NCBI GenBank assembly: GCA_024867545.1
Contig: JANFNE010000032.1
Coordinates: forward strand, 434,001 to 498,000
From: Phytopythium helicoides
Taxonomy: Eukaryota; Oomycota; Peronosporomycetes; Pythiales; Pythiaceae
Direction of reading: 5' to 3'
DNA length: 64,000 nt
A program made the translations under genes and the position numbers. A model generated the notes under the pieces. It ran no database searches and was not told the origin of the DNA. It worked only from the letters and a program-made list of their open reading frames with translations. Position 1 is the stretch's first letter. Every line of letters begins with the position of its first letter. This document shows, piece by piece, positions 19,431 through 31,300 of this stretch.

Positions 19431-20849
19431 TTATGCCTCGAGGTCGACCTTCTCCTGCGTCTTCAGCCGCGACAGCGCCTGCTTCTTTGCCGACCGTTTG
19501 GCACGCCGATCTTCCTTGACCTTTTCCCGAGCAACCCGCAGAGCGTCCTTGTCCACAGGCTTCCGCGAGCGCTTGGGTTCGTCCTCGTCCGAAAGACCGT
19601 CGAACGCAGCGCCCATGTCGATACGCTCCTTCTTGAACTTCTTGGTGGGCGGACCCTCAATGTGTTGCTTCTTCTGTTGCTGCGGCTTCTTCTCAGTTGG
19701 CATCTCCTTCTTGGCAGGCGACGTCGACTGGGTTTGTTGCTGCTTGGCCATGAAGCCCGAGACGTGTGCGGCAAGTCCAGTCAGCGGGGCGGCCTTCTGT
19801 GCGCTTTGACCAGCGTTGTTCTGCTTCACCACGGCCGCCTTCGACTGCTTCGGTTCTTGCTTCGGCTGCTGCTTCGGCTGCTGCTTCGGCTGCTGCTTCG
19901 GCTGCTGCTTCGGCTGCTGCTTCGGCTGCTGCTTCAACTGCTTCTGCTTCTGCTGCGGCTTTGGTTGTTGCTGCTGCTGCTGCTTGGGTGCCGGAGCAAC
20001 CTCCTCCTCTTCCTCCTCCTCTTCCATTTCTTCGTCGTTGTCATACTCCGACTCAGTCTCGCTATCGCTCTGCGGGTCGTCACGCTTGCGCTTCTTCCCC
20101 GTCTCAGCATCGGTCGCGACGACCTCAAAGCTTCCGACCTTCTTGGCCGGTGCAGCCTCCTTCTTCTGCTCCTGTTTGGTCTCCGGCAACTTCTCGTGCA
20201 GGAAGAGGCACTTCTTGCCTCGGTGGCAGCGTCCCGACTGGAACGCGTAGCACACTCGCTTGGGCTTTTCGCCCTCAGTGGCACCCTTCTTGTCGTCATT
20301 GCCCGCCGACTTGGTCTTCTTCTTCTTCTTGTCACCAGCAGCAGCATCATTGTCCGCGTCTTCGTCCGCGTCCTCCTTGCTCGGGTGGAAGAACTTGCAC
20401 TTGTCGCCGCGCTTGCACTCCCCGGTCTGCACGAACTCGAAGCAGGAGCCGAACTCTCCGTCCTGGATCTCGTGCGAGAACGGGCAGCTGTCGCCCTTGG
20501 TGCACTTGCCCTTGCGCAGCAGCCAGCAGGGTCGGCGGCTCGGGTCCTTGTCATTGGCGCCGTCCTGCTGCTTCTGCTGCTGGAACTTGTCCTTGGGCAC
20601 GAGCTGGCGCACGTTGAGCACGCGGCCGTCCACCTTCTTCTTGTTCATGCCCTTAATGGCGGCGTTCATGGCCGACGACGCCGTGAACGTGACGAACCCG
20701 AAGCCACGCGACGCGCTCGTGGCCGCGTCCAGCACCACCTTGGCCTCCGCGACCGTGCCGAAGCTGCTGAAGAGCTCCGAGAGCCCCGCGTCGTCCATGG
20801 ACTTGGGGATGCCCACCACGATCACCTTCTGGCTGTCGTTGGACCTCAT
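19431..20849 (-). CDS. RRM plus triple CCCH zinc-finger RNA-binding protein
   Basis: Intronless, 472 codons from ATG at 20849 (MRSNDSQKVIVVGIPKSMDD). The N-terminal RRM (about 8-80) has RNP2 VIVVGI and RNP1 RGFGFVTF. Three CCCH fingers follow: CWLLRKGKCTKGDSCPFSH, CFEFVQTGECKRGDKCKFFH and CYAFQSGRCHRGKKCLFLH. The rest is low-complexity: acidic and basic runs, a Gln/Pro/Lys repeat (PKQQ units) and a basic C-terminal tail resembling those of nucleolar proteins (KVKEDRRAKRSAKKQAL). A role in RNA binding, perhaps ribosome biogenesis or mRNA processing, is inferred; I cannot name an orthologue. The open frame extends upstream to 21005, but the first ATG followed by the RRM is preferred. Confidence 0.85.
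   Translation of the reverse strand: MRSNDSQKVIVVGIPKSMDDAGLSELFSSFGTVAEAKVVLDAATSASRGFGFVTFTASSAMNAAIKGMNKKKVDGRVLNVRQLVPKDKFQQQKQQDGANDKDPSRRPCWLLRKGKCTKGDSCPFSHEIQDGEFGSCFEFVQTGECKRGDKCKFFHPSKEDADEDADNDAAAGDKKKKKTKSAGNDDKKGATEGEKPKRVCYAFQSGRCHRGKKCLFLHEKLPETKQEQKKEAAPAKKVGSFEVVATDAETGKKRKRDDPQSDSETESEYDNDEEMEEEEEEEEVAPAPKQQQQQQPKPQQKQKQLKQQPKQQPKQQPKQQPKQQPKQQPKQEPKQSKAAVVKQNNAGQSAQKAAPLTGLAAHVSGFMAKQQQTQSTSPAKKEMPTEKKPQQQKKQHIEGPPTKKFKKERIDMGAAFDGLSDEDEPKRSRKPVDKDALRVAREKVKEDRRAKRSAKKQALSRLKTQEKVDLEA
19856..19932 (-). repeat. 12-bp coding tandem repeat (PKQQ units)
   Basis: The plus strand shows about six consecutive near-perfect copies of ttcggctgctgc inside the RRM/CCCH gene, encoding Lys-Gln-Gln-Pro units. 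An imperfect Gln-rich tract continues to about 19985. In-frame unit length means copy-number change would not break the frame. Confidence 0.9.
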
Positions 20850-21105
20850 TGCGCTGCTGGTGGCGGCGACAGCGACCGCAGCAATGACCGGAGCTGCTCG
20901 AGTCGGCGCTTGTGTCGCTTGGTGCTCGCCAGTCAACAGGAGGTGCCTAGAATAAAGAAATGTGACCTGAAATAGCGTTCCAAACAGCCTCAATATGCCT
21001 AACATAGGGACAGAAGTGACGCTTTGAGACGTAAATAGTGTTTAAAGTAGCGATTGACCCTAAAAAAATACGCTCTGGAGCAACTTCAGCAGAGGAAACC
21101 TCGAG
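20850..21105. promoter_or_regulatory. Divergent promoter region, RRM/CCCH and ECO1
   Basis: 256 bp between start codons at 20849 (-) and 21106 (+). It probably serves both genes. No defined motif is claimed. Confidence 0.45.
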
Positions 21106-22188
21106 ATGGACGTCAACAAGGCGCTCATGCGAGGCGCGCGCGGCGCGGCGCCAATTACGGGGAAACGGCGGCGGACGCGCGGCCCACAGGGCGACCGAGC
21201 CAACGTACTCTCGAGCAGCTCGGTGGGCGCGAAAGCGCGGCGCTCGGCGGCGTTTTCCTCGCCCGGAACGAGCAGTTGCAAGTCGCAGAGCACGCTGCGG
21301 TTCTCGTCGGAGGTGAAGGAGGGCGCGGAGCCCAGGGCGGCGCCGCAGCAGACGTACATTGACGTAGGGCAGCGCGGCTTTGGCGCCAGAGAGACCTGTC
21401 GCGCCTGCGGGCTCATGTACACGGCAGGCGAGGAGGTGCGGCTGGGTTCGTCGCAGCTGGGGGACGTGGAGGTGCTGACTGCTGCTGGCTTTGGCGTGGA
21501 CAGGAGGACGAGAAGGAGCACGCGGCGTTCTGCAAGAAGGTGCAGAGGGGGATCGTGCTAGCCAAGTGGAAGAGCGAGCGGCTGCACAAGCAGTTTCCCG
21601 ACGAGGACGGTGCGATCTCCATCCAAGTCTGGTCATTAGCCGCCACGCCGCTAACGACGTAGAGGGTTGTTTGCTCTTGGACAAGCAGCACGGATCGTTG
21701 AGATCCGCGCGGAGGACCCTGCCGCGCACGTCAAGAAGCTGCTGGAGGTCAAGGAGCTGCTGGACGATGCGCTGGGGTTCGTCGAGCAAGACGAGTTCCT
21801 GCGGCGCGGCGTGTTCCTGTACGTGGCGGACAAGCGAGTCGTGGGCTGCGTGACGGTCGAGAGCATCTCTCGAGCGACCCCCGTGGCCGCCAACGACGGT
21901 GCCTCCGTGGCTTCAGTGGCCAGAAGCACTGGACCAACTGAAGCCAAGGCTGAAACGGACACCTCGAAGCCAGCGCTCATGGGCGTCTGCCAGATCTGGG
22001 TGCACCCGTCGTTCCGGCGGCAAAAAATTGCCACGAGGCTGCTGGACGTCGCGAGGGACAAGTTCATCTACGGGCTGCGCGTTCCATCGAGCGGCTTGGC
22101 GTTCGCGCAGCCCTCGATCGACGGGCTGTCGCTCGCCAGGGCCTACGCGTCACCCCACCAAGTGCTGGTCTACGACAAGGCGCTCTAG
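21106..22188 (+). CDS. ECO1: Cohesin acetyltransferase ECO1/CTF7 (ESCO)
   Basis: Eco1 acetylates the cohesin subunit Smc3 in S phase to establish sister-chromatid cohesion. Three exons (21106-21435, 21504-21609, 21665-22188) give 319 aa. The zinc finger is preceded by the family lead-in TYIDVGQRGFG and reads C98-x2-C101-x14-H116-x3-C120. It is formed only when the 68-nt intron 21436-21503 is removed. After the finger comes the usual GIVLAKWKSERL. The C-terminal acetyltransferase domain has the Eco1-specific core QIWVHPSFRRQKIATRLLD, then RDKFIYG and LAFAQPSIDGLSLARAY. The N-terminus is a basic disordered tail, as expected. The fourth zinc ligand is Cys instead of the usual His. Confidence 0.92.
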
Positions 22189-22518
22189 CCACAGGACTTT
22201 ATGTCCATGAAGGACAGGAGCCGGGATCATCCATAGACACGAGGTGATTTCCTTCGTGACGTGGCGCAGTGCAGACAGTCGCACTGCGGGGCCAGAAGGT
22301 GAGCCGGGTGGTCATGGAGTGGGCACGACTTGAACCGGCGGGACCCAGTGTCGACAGTCGAATCTTGCGAGAACGATAGGCGGCGCGAGAGAGAAATCAT
22401 TCGAGGGGATGGACACGGCGCTCCATCCTTTGCGCAGCTCACCCAAGAGCGCTGGAGGACTTTCGATGGGACGCACTACGCGACTCGCCAACACGCCAAA
22501 CAACGCTTCGGTCGCGCC

Positions 22519-24699
22519 ATGCGCGCGGCGTCCGCGTCCTCAGCGGCGTCCTCAGCGCGCTCCAGCCCGCCGCTGCTGTTCGATGAGGCGAGCGAGCACA
22601 AGGAGGACGAGGACGAGGACGGGCAACAGGACCACAGCCGCGTGCGCAAGACGGTGCGGTGGACCCTTCCATCGCCCCCGGAATCTCCAGGCGGAGCGTT
22701 CGTCGACTTGCCCAGCCCAAGAGAAGAAGATGCCACGGTGCAGGAGGAGCCCTCGATTTGGCACAGGCGATACGCTGGGCTCATCGTGTCGGTCGCCATG
22801 GCGAGCCTGCTCACGTCGTGGCTCAAGCGAGGCGTGCTCACGCTTATGAAGCGCGAGCTGCACCTGCGCGCGTACCAGCAGGACGCGGCCGAGATCCTAC
22901 TCATGCTACCGTGGTCCTGCAGCTTCCTGATCGGCTTCTTGTCGGATGTGTTTCCCATCCGCGGGTCCAGGTGGAAGGCGTACATGGTCGTCGGGTGGGT
23001 ATTTGCGAGCACAGGGCTGCTTGGCATGTCGGTGCTGGAACACGCAAAAGGGAGCGGTCCCGCCACCGACCACGTGGTGTCGCTCTATGTCTTCCTGCTG
23101 GGACTCACATGCTTCGGGGAAATCATGACGATCATCATCGCAGAGGCGTTCGTGGTCGCGCTGTCGAAGCGACAGCAGCTGGCGACCCGTGGACAGATCG
23201 TTGCCGCGTTCCTACTATTGCAGCTCTTGTGCGAAGCCATTGGGCAGCTTGGAGTGTACGAGCTGCTGTGGGCTCACCGTGTGGATTCGTTCACGCTGCG
23301 AGTCATGACTCACGCGCTGTTTGTGTACTCGCTGGTGCCCATTCCTGTGCTTCTGTGGTGGTTTAATGACCACTTGGAGGATGAAAGCTTCGATATCTCA
23401 TCCATCGAGGCAGCCGAAGAAACTGTCAAGGTGCTTTCAATATGCGAGTCTCCGATTCACACCAACCGGACTGCCTCGACCGAGATGTCAACCATGCGCT
23501 CGCCAGACACACAGTGGACAGCCCGGTATGCAGTTGGAGGAGACGACATAGCCACCACCCAACGCACGATGCGATCACCTTTTGGCTCTGGCACCACAAT
23601 GTCACTCACGACCAATGGTAGCAATCTCCCATCGTCCATTTCACTCAGGGTCGAAAGTGACGACGAGTTTGACACTGACGTCTCAATTATGAACAACGAC
23701 ACTGACATCTCTCTTACCGACTCAACTTCCAAGCCCGTGAAGCTCATCAAGCAATTCGTTTTACACGTGAAGGACCATTGGCTGGTGCTGTGGAGAACAC
23801 TTCAGACTCGCGCAACCTGGAATGTTTTTCGGTTCCTCTGTCTCTACATTTTCTTCAGCGAGTTTGCGCTCAAGTACGCGCACCTCGTACTTGACGACTG
23901 GAGCGATGTCACTGGCATCACAGATGCCGAGACAGACATGGCTGCTGAGTTCATGTACGTCGTAGCCATCCTCGTCTTTCGCTTCGTCTTCCTGAACCGC
24001 AACTGGAAGGTGCTCGCGTGCATCGCATTGTTCCTCGTGTACCTGCTTCCTCAGCTGGTCTACTATACGCTGGTCATCTTCGTACCAGCGCTGCGAGGTG
24101 GTGCAACCGGCAGCACGTTGATCTACTCGCTGGTGAAGTCTATGCGAGGGTTTCTTCGAGGGACTGTTTTGGTGCTAGAGATCATGGGGATTGTTGAAAT
24201 TGCTCCTCGAGGGGCGGAAGGTGTTGTGCTCGGCACTCTGGCGTCGGTGGCGACCATCATGCGACTAGTGGCAGCCACATTCTCCAACATGGTCGGATAC
24301 TTGTTCGGCTCACAGGTGCTGTTGGCGCGGACGGTCGGGAAGGTTTCGAGTGGATCGACCAACGTCAGCGGCAGTGGCAGCAATGCCGAGACCTACACGT
24401 ACGACTACGAAGCCGACGAGCCGTGGATTGTGTTCACGGCACTAATGCTTTGCCTGGGCATCCGACTTCTTGCCGGTACTGGCGTGCTGTGCCTGCCCAA
24501 GGACAAGTGGACCCTGAGCGCAATGGCTGGCAACGGCTTCGAGTTGTCGGGAGTTAAGCCGCCCACATCACGCTTGTATCCATGGTTGGTCCTCGTCATC
24601 CTCGCTGCATCGATTATCGTCGCCACTACGTTCAATTCCTTTGCCGTATCGCCCGGAACGTGGTGTCTCCGTGCGTTCGGTGGCAAAGGGTGCAACTAG
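22519..24699 (+). CDS. BT1/folate-biopterin transporter (FBT) family protein, copy 2
   Basis: Intronless, 726 codons. The frame is open upstream to about 22330, but the first in-frame ATG is at 22519 (MRAASASSAASSARSSP). A disordered acidic/Ser-rich N-terminus leads into about twelve membrane segments. The BT1-type loop is SDVFPIRGSRWKAYM. A long hydrophilic central loop (about residues 290-415, Ser/Thr-rich) separates the two halves. Blocks shared with copy 1 include SVAMASLLTSWLKRGVLTLM, DWSDVTGITDAETDMAAEF and FSNMVGYLFGSQVLLARTVG. It lies downstream of ECO1 on the same strand, 330 bp apart. Transport substrate unknown. Confidence 0.83.
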   Translation: MRAASASSAASSARSSPPLLFDEASEHKEDEDEDGQQDHSRVRKTVRWTLPSPPESPGGAFVDLPSPREEDATVQEEPSIWHRRYAGLIVSVAMASLLTSWLKRGVLTLMKRELHLRAYQQDAAEILLMLPWSCSFLIGFLSDVFPIRGSRWKAYMVVGWVFASTGLLGMSVLEHAKGSGPATDHVVSLYVFLLGLTCFGEIMTIIIAEAFVVALSKRQQLATRGQIVAAFLLLQLLCEAIGQLGVYELLWAHRVDSFTLRVMTHALFVYSLVPIPVLLWWFNDHLEDESFDISSIEAAEETVKVLSICESPIHTNRTASTEMSTMRSPDTQWTARYAVGGDDIATTQRTMRSPFGSGTTMSLTTNGSNLPSSISLRVESDDEFDTDVSIMNNDTDISLTDSTSKPVKLIKQFVLHVKDHWLVLWRTLQTRATWNVFRFLCLYIFFSEFALKYAHLVLDDWSDVTGITDAETDMAAEFMYVVAILVFRFVFLNRNWKVLACIALFLVYLLPQLVYYTLVIFVPALRGGATGSTLIYSLVKSMRGFLRGTVLVLEIMGIVEIAPRGAEGVVLGTLASVATIMRLVAATFSNMVGYLFGSQVLLARTVGKVSSGSTNVSGSGSNAETYTYDYEADEPWIVFTALMLCLGIRLLAGTGVLCLPKDKWTLSAMAGNGFELSGVKPPTSRLYPWLVLVILAASIIVATTFNSFAVSPGTWCLRAFGGKGCN

Positions 24700-25350
24700 C
24701 CGTCGAGTTGTCAAGCAAACTCGTGCATTCCAAGCACTGTAATTCTAGCTAATTTATGAATAATGACCATCTCGATGATGATGAGTTCGATAGAAGCCTG
24801 TCGCGAAATCTTGGGCTTGTTGATCTCTGCGCGAGCGGATAGCTCAGATATTCCTGGTAGCTAATGAAATGGTCGCGACAAATTCTGATGACCGCGAATC
24901 AACTCTGCGCGCACCGAATTCTTTCAGTCTCGCGGGAAAGCACGTTGGGTGTCAGCGGGAATGTGAGACGGCCGTGATGCAACTGTACCAGTCGCTCAAC
25001 GACTCGTTGCGTGTTGAGTTGAAGCCAATCGCCCACGAAGAACCCAGTGGTCTACAGTATTTCAACGAGTCATTGGCTTCATCTCAACGCGCCACATTGA
25101 CTTGCGACTACTGACAGATCGAGCATCGTTTCTGCGCATGCTGCGCATGATGTGATGTCAGCCGCTATGGAGTGGCTGCATGCCAGATCCAAAAGAGATA
25201 TATGATGGTTGAGTCTGCCACGCTCATCACGTCAACGGCGACTATGCCAAATGTCGTAGACCACGTGCCTTTTGCATCCCGTGACTCGTCCTACGGGCTC
25301 ACATCCGCTTTCAGCCCTCTCAGCACCACCATCCAGTGATCCGAGCAAGC
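24700..25350. promoter_or_regulatory. Upstream region of the fatty acid synthase gene
   Basis: 651 bp without a supported gene; one small ORF (24869-25114) has no recognisable features. A short near-repeat 'catgctgcgcatgatgtgat' lies at about 25137-25156. The region should hold the FAS promoter. Confidence 0.4.
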
Positions 25351-28300
25351 ATGGCACTGCAGATTCGGCAAGTAGCAGAGCCTTCGATACACCAAACCAT
25401 GGGAAACCCGTCAGCGATGACCACTTTCCTTGCTACGCTGCACGGTGACAGCTACTCGTTCATCGCTCAGTTCGGAGGTCAGGGCTTGGAGTATTGGGAC
25501 GAGCTTAAGTTCCTGTACCACAAGAACAATTCAACCGCCGCACGAAAACTCATTGCGCTTGCTGCTGATGCGCTCTTCGATGAGTCTACGAGCGACGAAT
25601 GCAAGCGATCGTCTGCTTTTGAGCAAGAGCTCAATCTCTCCGAGTGGCTTGATGCGGACTGTAGCAAACTATTCAGCATCGACTGGGAGCGAGCAACCAT
25701 CAGTTACCCGCTGATTGCGCTCACGCAAATGGCCAACTACGTCGCCTTCCTCGAGATGTCGGGTGCCGATCATGCTAGCTTCGTTCAGCGCACGACAGCA
25801 GCGATTGGTCATAGCCAAGGAGTCGTGAGCTCAGTCGTGTTTGCTGCTACCAGGTCCACCGATGAGTTTATCCAACTGGGAGTGCACATGCTGCGCTATA
25901 TGTTCTGGCACGGCTTGCGAGCACAGGAGACCTTCCTTGAACTCACAGCTAGCTCTTCTCAAAATCCATGCTACGATGGCGATGCAACGCCCGTGCTTTC
26001 GGTTCGAGGTTTATCCAAGACTCAAGTCGAGGGCGTAATCGAGTCAATCAACTGCAGTAACTCGGTGCAGATCTCGCTAGTCAATGCTCGCGATATGTTC
26101 TGCATCACGGGTCTTCCTTCAACACTTGCACAGCTGAAGAAGAAACTCAAGAACCTGATCGCACCTGCAGGTATCGACCAGACGCGTATTCGATACTCGG
26201 AACGTAGACCTGTTGGGTCAGTCTCCTTTGTTCGCCTGTCATGTCCGTTCCACTGTGGCATGTTGAGCGATGCCAAGAAACACATTTTAGCCGACGTGGA
26301 GCGAATTCACTTTGCGCTCTATGGCCAGCAACTTCAAGTCCCAGTGTACGCGACAACCTCGGAGGCTACCAATCTACAGACACTAGGCGAAACAAGCATC
26401 ATCGAGGCAATCGTTGACATGCAGCTCACTCAAGTAGCCGACTGGACTGCGACGTGGGCGAGATTAGCTCAGAATCACCCTACTGCAACTCATATGCTTG
26501 ACTTTGGACCTGCAATGGGAGTCACCAAGCTCAGCGCCGCCCCTGCGGAAGCTCTGGGGATCGAGGTTGTACACGGAGGTCCCATCCACGACGCGTCCAA
26601 CGAGGCAACCAAAGTCACGACAGTCATAGGACCGAAAAAGTTCCTTCGCGACAGTGGATCTCATCCAAAGAAGACACAGTCGTGGGGAGCACGATTCGGT
26701 CCACGCATCGACACTAATGGAAAACTTGTCAACAAATTCACGCGCATGCTCAAGAGACCACCAGTTCTCGTGTCGGGAATGACGCCAACAACGAGTCTCA
26801 ATGGTACTGACCTCGTCGCAGCCATCCAAAATGCCGGGTTCTATGGTGAGTTAGCGGCTGGCGGCCTGTCACGCCTCAACCTCTTCGAAGATACTGTGTT
26901 GAAGCTCGCATCCAAGATCCAGCCCGGTGTCGGTATCGCTATCAATATGCTGTACCTCAACGTCAAGCAGTGGAGTTTCCAGTTCCCAAAGGTGCTGAGC
27001 ATGCGCCGAGATGGAGTACCAATCGAGAGCATCACGATTGGTGCTGGCATCCCAACATTGGAGCGAGCAATCGAGATGATAGGAGAGCTCCAGTCAGTTG
27101 GCATCAATCTCATCGCGTTCAAGCCAGGCTCGATCGATGGTATTTACGCGACCCTCGAAATCGCGAAAGCAGCGCCGACGATGAACGTTATGATCCAGTG
27201 GACAGGTGGTCGAGCTGGAGGCCACCATAGCTTCGAGGACTTCCACGAACCCCTCGAGCAGACGTACGCTGCAATCCGTCGAACCGAAAACGTCATTCTC
27301 GTCGTGGGATCTGGTTTCGGAAATTGGGAAGACTCACACGCGTACCTAACGGGCGAGTGGAGCTTGGCACGCGGTCACGTTACCAAGATGCCAGTTGATG
27401 CCATTCTGCTCGGATCGCGAGTTATGGCCGCTAAGGAGGCAGCAACTGCACCAGAAGTCAAGCAATTGCTGGTTGATACGCCTGGCATCGGTCGCGATGA
27501 GGACTGGGAACAGACATACAACGGCGTTGTTGGTGGAATCAGCACAGTAAGCTCGGAGTTCGGGGAGCCCATTCATGGCGTTGCAAACCGGTGTGGACTT
27601 CTCTGGAAAGAGTTTGATGACAAATATTTCTCACTGCCTCGCGACCAAATCGAGCTGGCGCTTCGTCGGGACAAGGATTCAATCATTGCGCGACTGAACG
27701 CTGACAGCCACCGACCATACTTTGGTCGGAAAATGGATATGATCTCTGGGGAGTATCTTGCTGCAGACCTCGAAGAGATGACATATGCTGAGGTGCTACA
27801 GCGCATGGTGGAGCTCATGTTTGTCAACGCAAAAAATCGCCCGCGCAGATGGCTGCATGACAGTTTCCAAGACCGAGTCGCGAAGTTCCTGATCCGCGCG
27901 CAAGAGCGATTCTATAGAGACAAGCCTGGATATGTTTTCGAGCAGGTTAGATTGATCACTGAACCTGAGGCAGTGCTGGCGGAGTTTGCCGAAACATACC
28001 CCCAGATATCGACTACACTCATTTCGGTCGAGGACCGTGATTTCTTTGTGAGCTTATGTCGTCTGGGTGGTAAGCCCGTGAATTTTATCCCAGTTATCGA
28101 CGCAGAGTTCAAGGCTTGGTTCAAGAGGGACTCGCTCTGGTACTCCGAAGACTTGGATGCCGTGTTCAATCGAGACCCACAGCGCGTTTCTATTCTTCAA
28201 GGACCCGTGGCGGTTCGATACATTACAACAGTCGATGAGCCTGTGGGTGAGATCTTGTCCAATATCGCTAACGGCTTCATCAAGGTTGTTTCCGAGCGAG

Positions 28301-31300
28301 ATGGCAGCACGGTTGCTACAACAGAGCAATATCCAACATCAACATCAATTGCAGGAGTCAATGTGACAATGAACGAAGCTGGCGGCGTCCAGATTGTTGT
28401 GCCGAATGAAAAACCATTGCCTGAAGCGGATGAGTGGGTAGATGGTCTCGGCGGATTGGCTACAACAGATTGGCTTGCTACCATGATCAACTCTAAGTTT
28501 GTCGTCGAGAACGGCAAGTGGGTTTCCAATCCAGTGCGCGCACTACTTCGCCCTCAGAAGCACCAAACTGTCGTGGTTGATGTCAACGGTCTTCGCGTAC
28601 TTGATAGCTCTCTCGCCCTGACCAAGTCAGTTGTTGATATTCATCGTGATGATGCGACCAATTGCATCCAGGTCACAGTTTGTGAGGTACGCCCCGCAAC
28701 AACCAAGCTACGCGCGAGTGAAATTCCACTCACGCTCTCGTTCTATTACCACCCGGAACGGACGGTTCCGATTGCTACTGAGTCCAGTGATGCTCTCGCC
28801 GACAAGGTCAAAGACTTCTACGCGCGCTTCTGGATTGCGATGGAGGGTGATGAGGATTCCTCATGCACTACAGCATGCGATGCCAGCGTGCAGTCTACGT
28901 TTTCAGATGAGTTTGTTGTGTCCGCTAAAGACGTTGCAGCTTATAATGCATCCGTTGGACTGGATATCAGCATCGCGGGAGCTCCTGTCGATTTCTCCAC
29001 GATCATAGCTTGGCGTCCACTGATTCGTTCGGTTTTTGCCAAGGAAGTACGTGGCAACTTGCTCAATCTCGTGCACCTCAAGCATGCCTACAAGTTGGTG
29101 GTGCCAGACAACGGCGCAACGAACAAACGCAACAAGAGATTCTTCTTCCCAGGCGATGAACTAACAATCACATCTACCGTATCAACTCTTCGCATCATTG
29201 AAAGTGGCAAAGTTGTTTCAGCAGTCGCTGTTATCTCGCGCAAGACGGCCAACAATGAGCTGGAACCCCTTATCGAGCTGAGAAGCGAGTTCCTGATTCG
29301 TGGTGTCTTCACCGACTTTGAGTCTACGTTTGCGTCAGAGCGATCTACACACCGTTTCACGATATCAAGTAGAAGCGACCTGGAAGTTCTTGATAACAAG
29401 TCATGGCTCAAGTTTACTGAAGACATCAACATCGGGGACGAACTCGAGTTCCAGGTGACAACCACGAAGCGGTTCGCATCTCCAACATTGCTTCAATCGA
29501 TTGAGGTGTCCGGTGTGCTGATCCTCAAGGCATCTAAGTCGGAAATTCAAAGGGCAACAGTCGAGTTTTCTAGCACGACGGCAACGGAGAGTCCTGTGAC
29601 GACGTATCTGCGTCACATTGGTCAAGATCCGAGTGATACAAGCTCATCTGGAATGTTCTCATCCGGGGGATACAATATGCTTGAGACGCCTTTAATCATT
29701 TCTGTCCCAGAGAGCGCACTAGAATACGCCGTTGCATCCCATGACCTCAATCCGATCCATCGATCATCGTACGCAGCTGTGCTCGCACAGCTACCGGATG
29801 GTAAGCCGATTATGCACGGCTTGTGGACAGCAACCAGAGTGCATGCTCTAGTGGTCGAGACGCTTGGTGCTGGGCAAGATGCCAACATTCGAGATTTTGA
29901 CGTGAGCTTCGACGGTATGGTGTACCCTGGTGAGTCTTTGTTCCTGCAACTTCGACACATTGGTGTCCAAGGAGGCTATAAAATCGTTGCCATCGAGGTG
30001 GTAAATGCGGAGGGTGAGCGCGTCGTAACAGCGCATGCGCGTGTCAATGAGCCTCCAACAGCTTTCGTCTTCACTGGCCAAGGATCAGTAGTGGTCGGCA
30101 TGGGCATGGAGCATTACATGGAATCCTTGACAGCTCGCGAGATCTGGGACCGTGGCGACGCACATTTGCGCGAAAGCTTCGGCTTTTCGATCCTTGAGAT
30201 TGTGCGTAAGAACCCCAAGTCGATGACTGTGCATTTCAGAGGCAAGAAGGGTCGTGTGATTCGTGACAACTACATGCGGTTAATGTGTATAGACCCTACG
30301 ACCGGTGTTGCTGTCCCGCAGTTCCCGGAGATAAGCAAGCGCACATCAAGCTATGTGTTTTCGGCTCCCAACGGCCTACTTTTTGCAACGCAGTTTAGCC
30401 AACCCGCGCTCGTGTTGTTTGCAAGAGCTTCTTTCGCAGAGATCCAAGCCGCACAGCTGATTACAAAAGGTTCTGTCTTTGCTGGTCACTCCCTCGGTGA
30501 ATACGCAGGTCTCCTTTCGTTTGCCGAGGTGCTCGAGATCGACGACGCCGTCGAAATGGTCTTTCTTCGCGGACTGATTATGCAGAAGGCAGTGCAGCGT
30601 GACAGCACCGGACGGTCCGATTTCGGAATGGTTGCTGCTAACCCGCAACGCGTCGGCAACGATTTCACTCCTCAAGACCTGCTCACAGTGGTGAATGCAA
30701 TTCAGTCTTTGTCAGGAAAGCTACTTCAGGTCGTGAACTTCAATGTCCAGGATCAGCAATACGTTGTCGCTGGCGAGAATGTGAACCTCGAGGTGCTGGC
30801 TCTAGTGCTTTCTGAAGTCAACAAAAAGGGGAAAAAGGCGATTTTGGTTCTTGATAATATCATCGCCCCTTTACTGACGCAGACAACTATCCGCAAACAA
30901 CAGTGGGAGAAAGAAAGGAAGCCATTCGTGCTAACACGAGATGTGGCGACGACTCCACTCACTGGTATTGATGTTCCATTCCACTCCAAGATGCTAGTGA
31001 GAGGAGTGGCAACATTTCGACTGGTACTGCAGGAAAAGCTCAAGGCGGATGTGCTTGAACGTCAGTTACCGATGATGATAGGAAGATATATTCCCAACCT
31101 GACTGCTGAGCCGTTCTCGCTAGATCGGGAGTACTTTGAACGCGTGTATGACCTCACTGGAAGTGCACACATTGCTGCTGTGCTTGAGCCGAATCAATGG
31201 GAGCATCAAACGCGCGCTGAACTGGCTCACGTGCTCCTCGTTGAGCTGTTAGCTCACCAGTTTGCCTCGCCAGTTCAGTGGATTAAGACCCAGAAACTCA

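Noticed and set aside
19856..19932. CRISPR-like regular repeat
   Set aside because: Units are contiguous 12-mers without spacers, inside a coding sequence; it is a coding tandem repeat.
19662..20975. 437-codon plus-strand Leu-rich ORF
   Set aside because: Opposite strand of the RRM/CCCH gene; poly-Leu arises from the Gln-coding CTG/CAG repeats read backwards.
22330..22518. N-terminal extension of BT1-family copy 2
   Set aside because: The frame is open, but it begins at TTG and has no ATG before 22519; treated as 5' leader.
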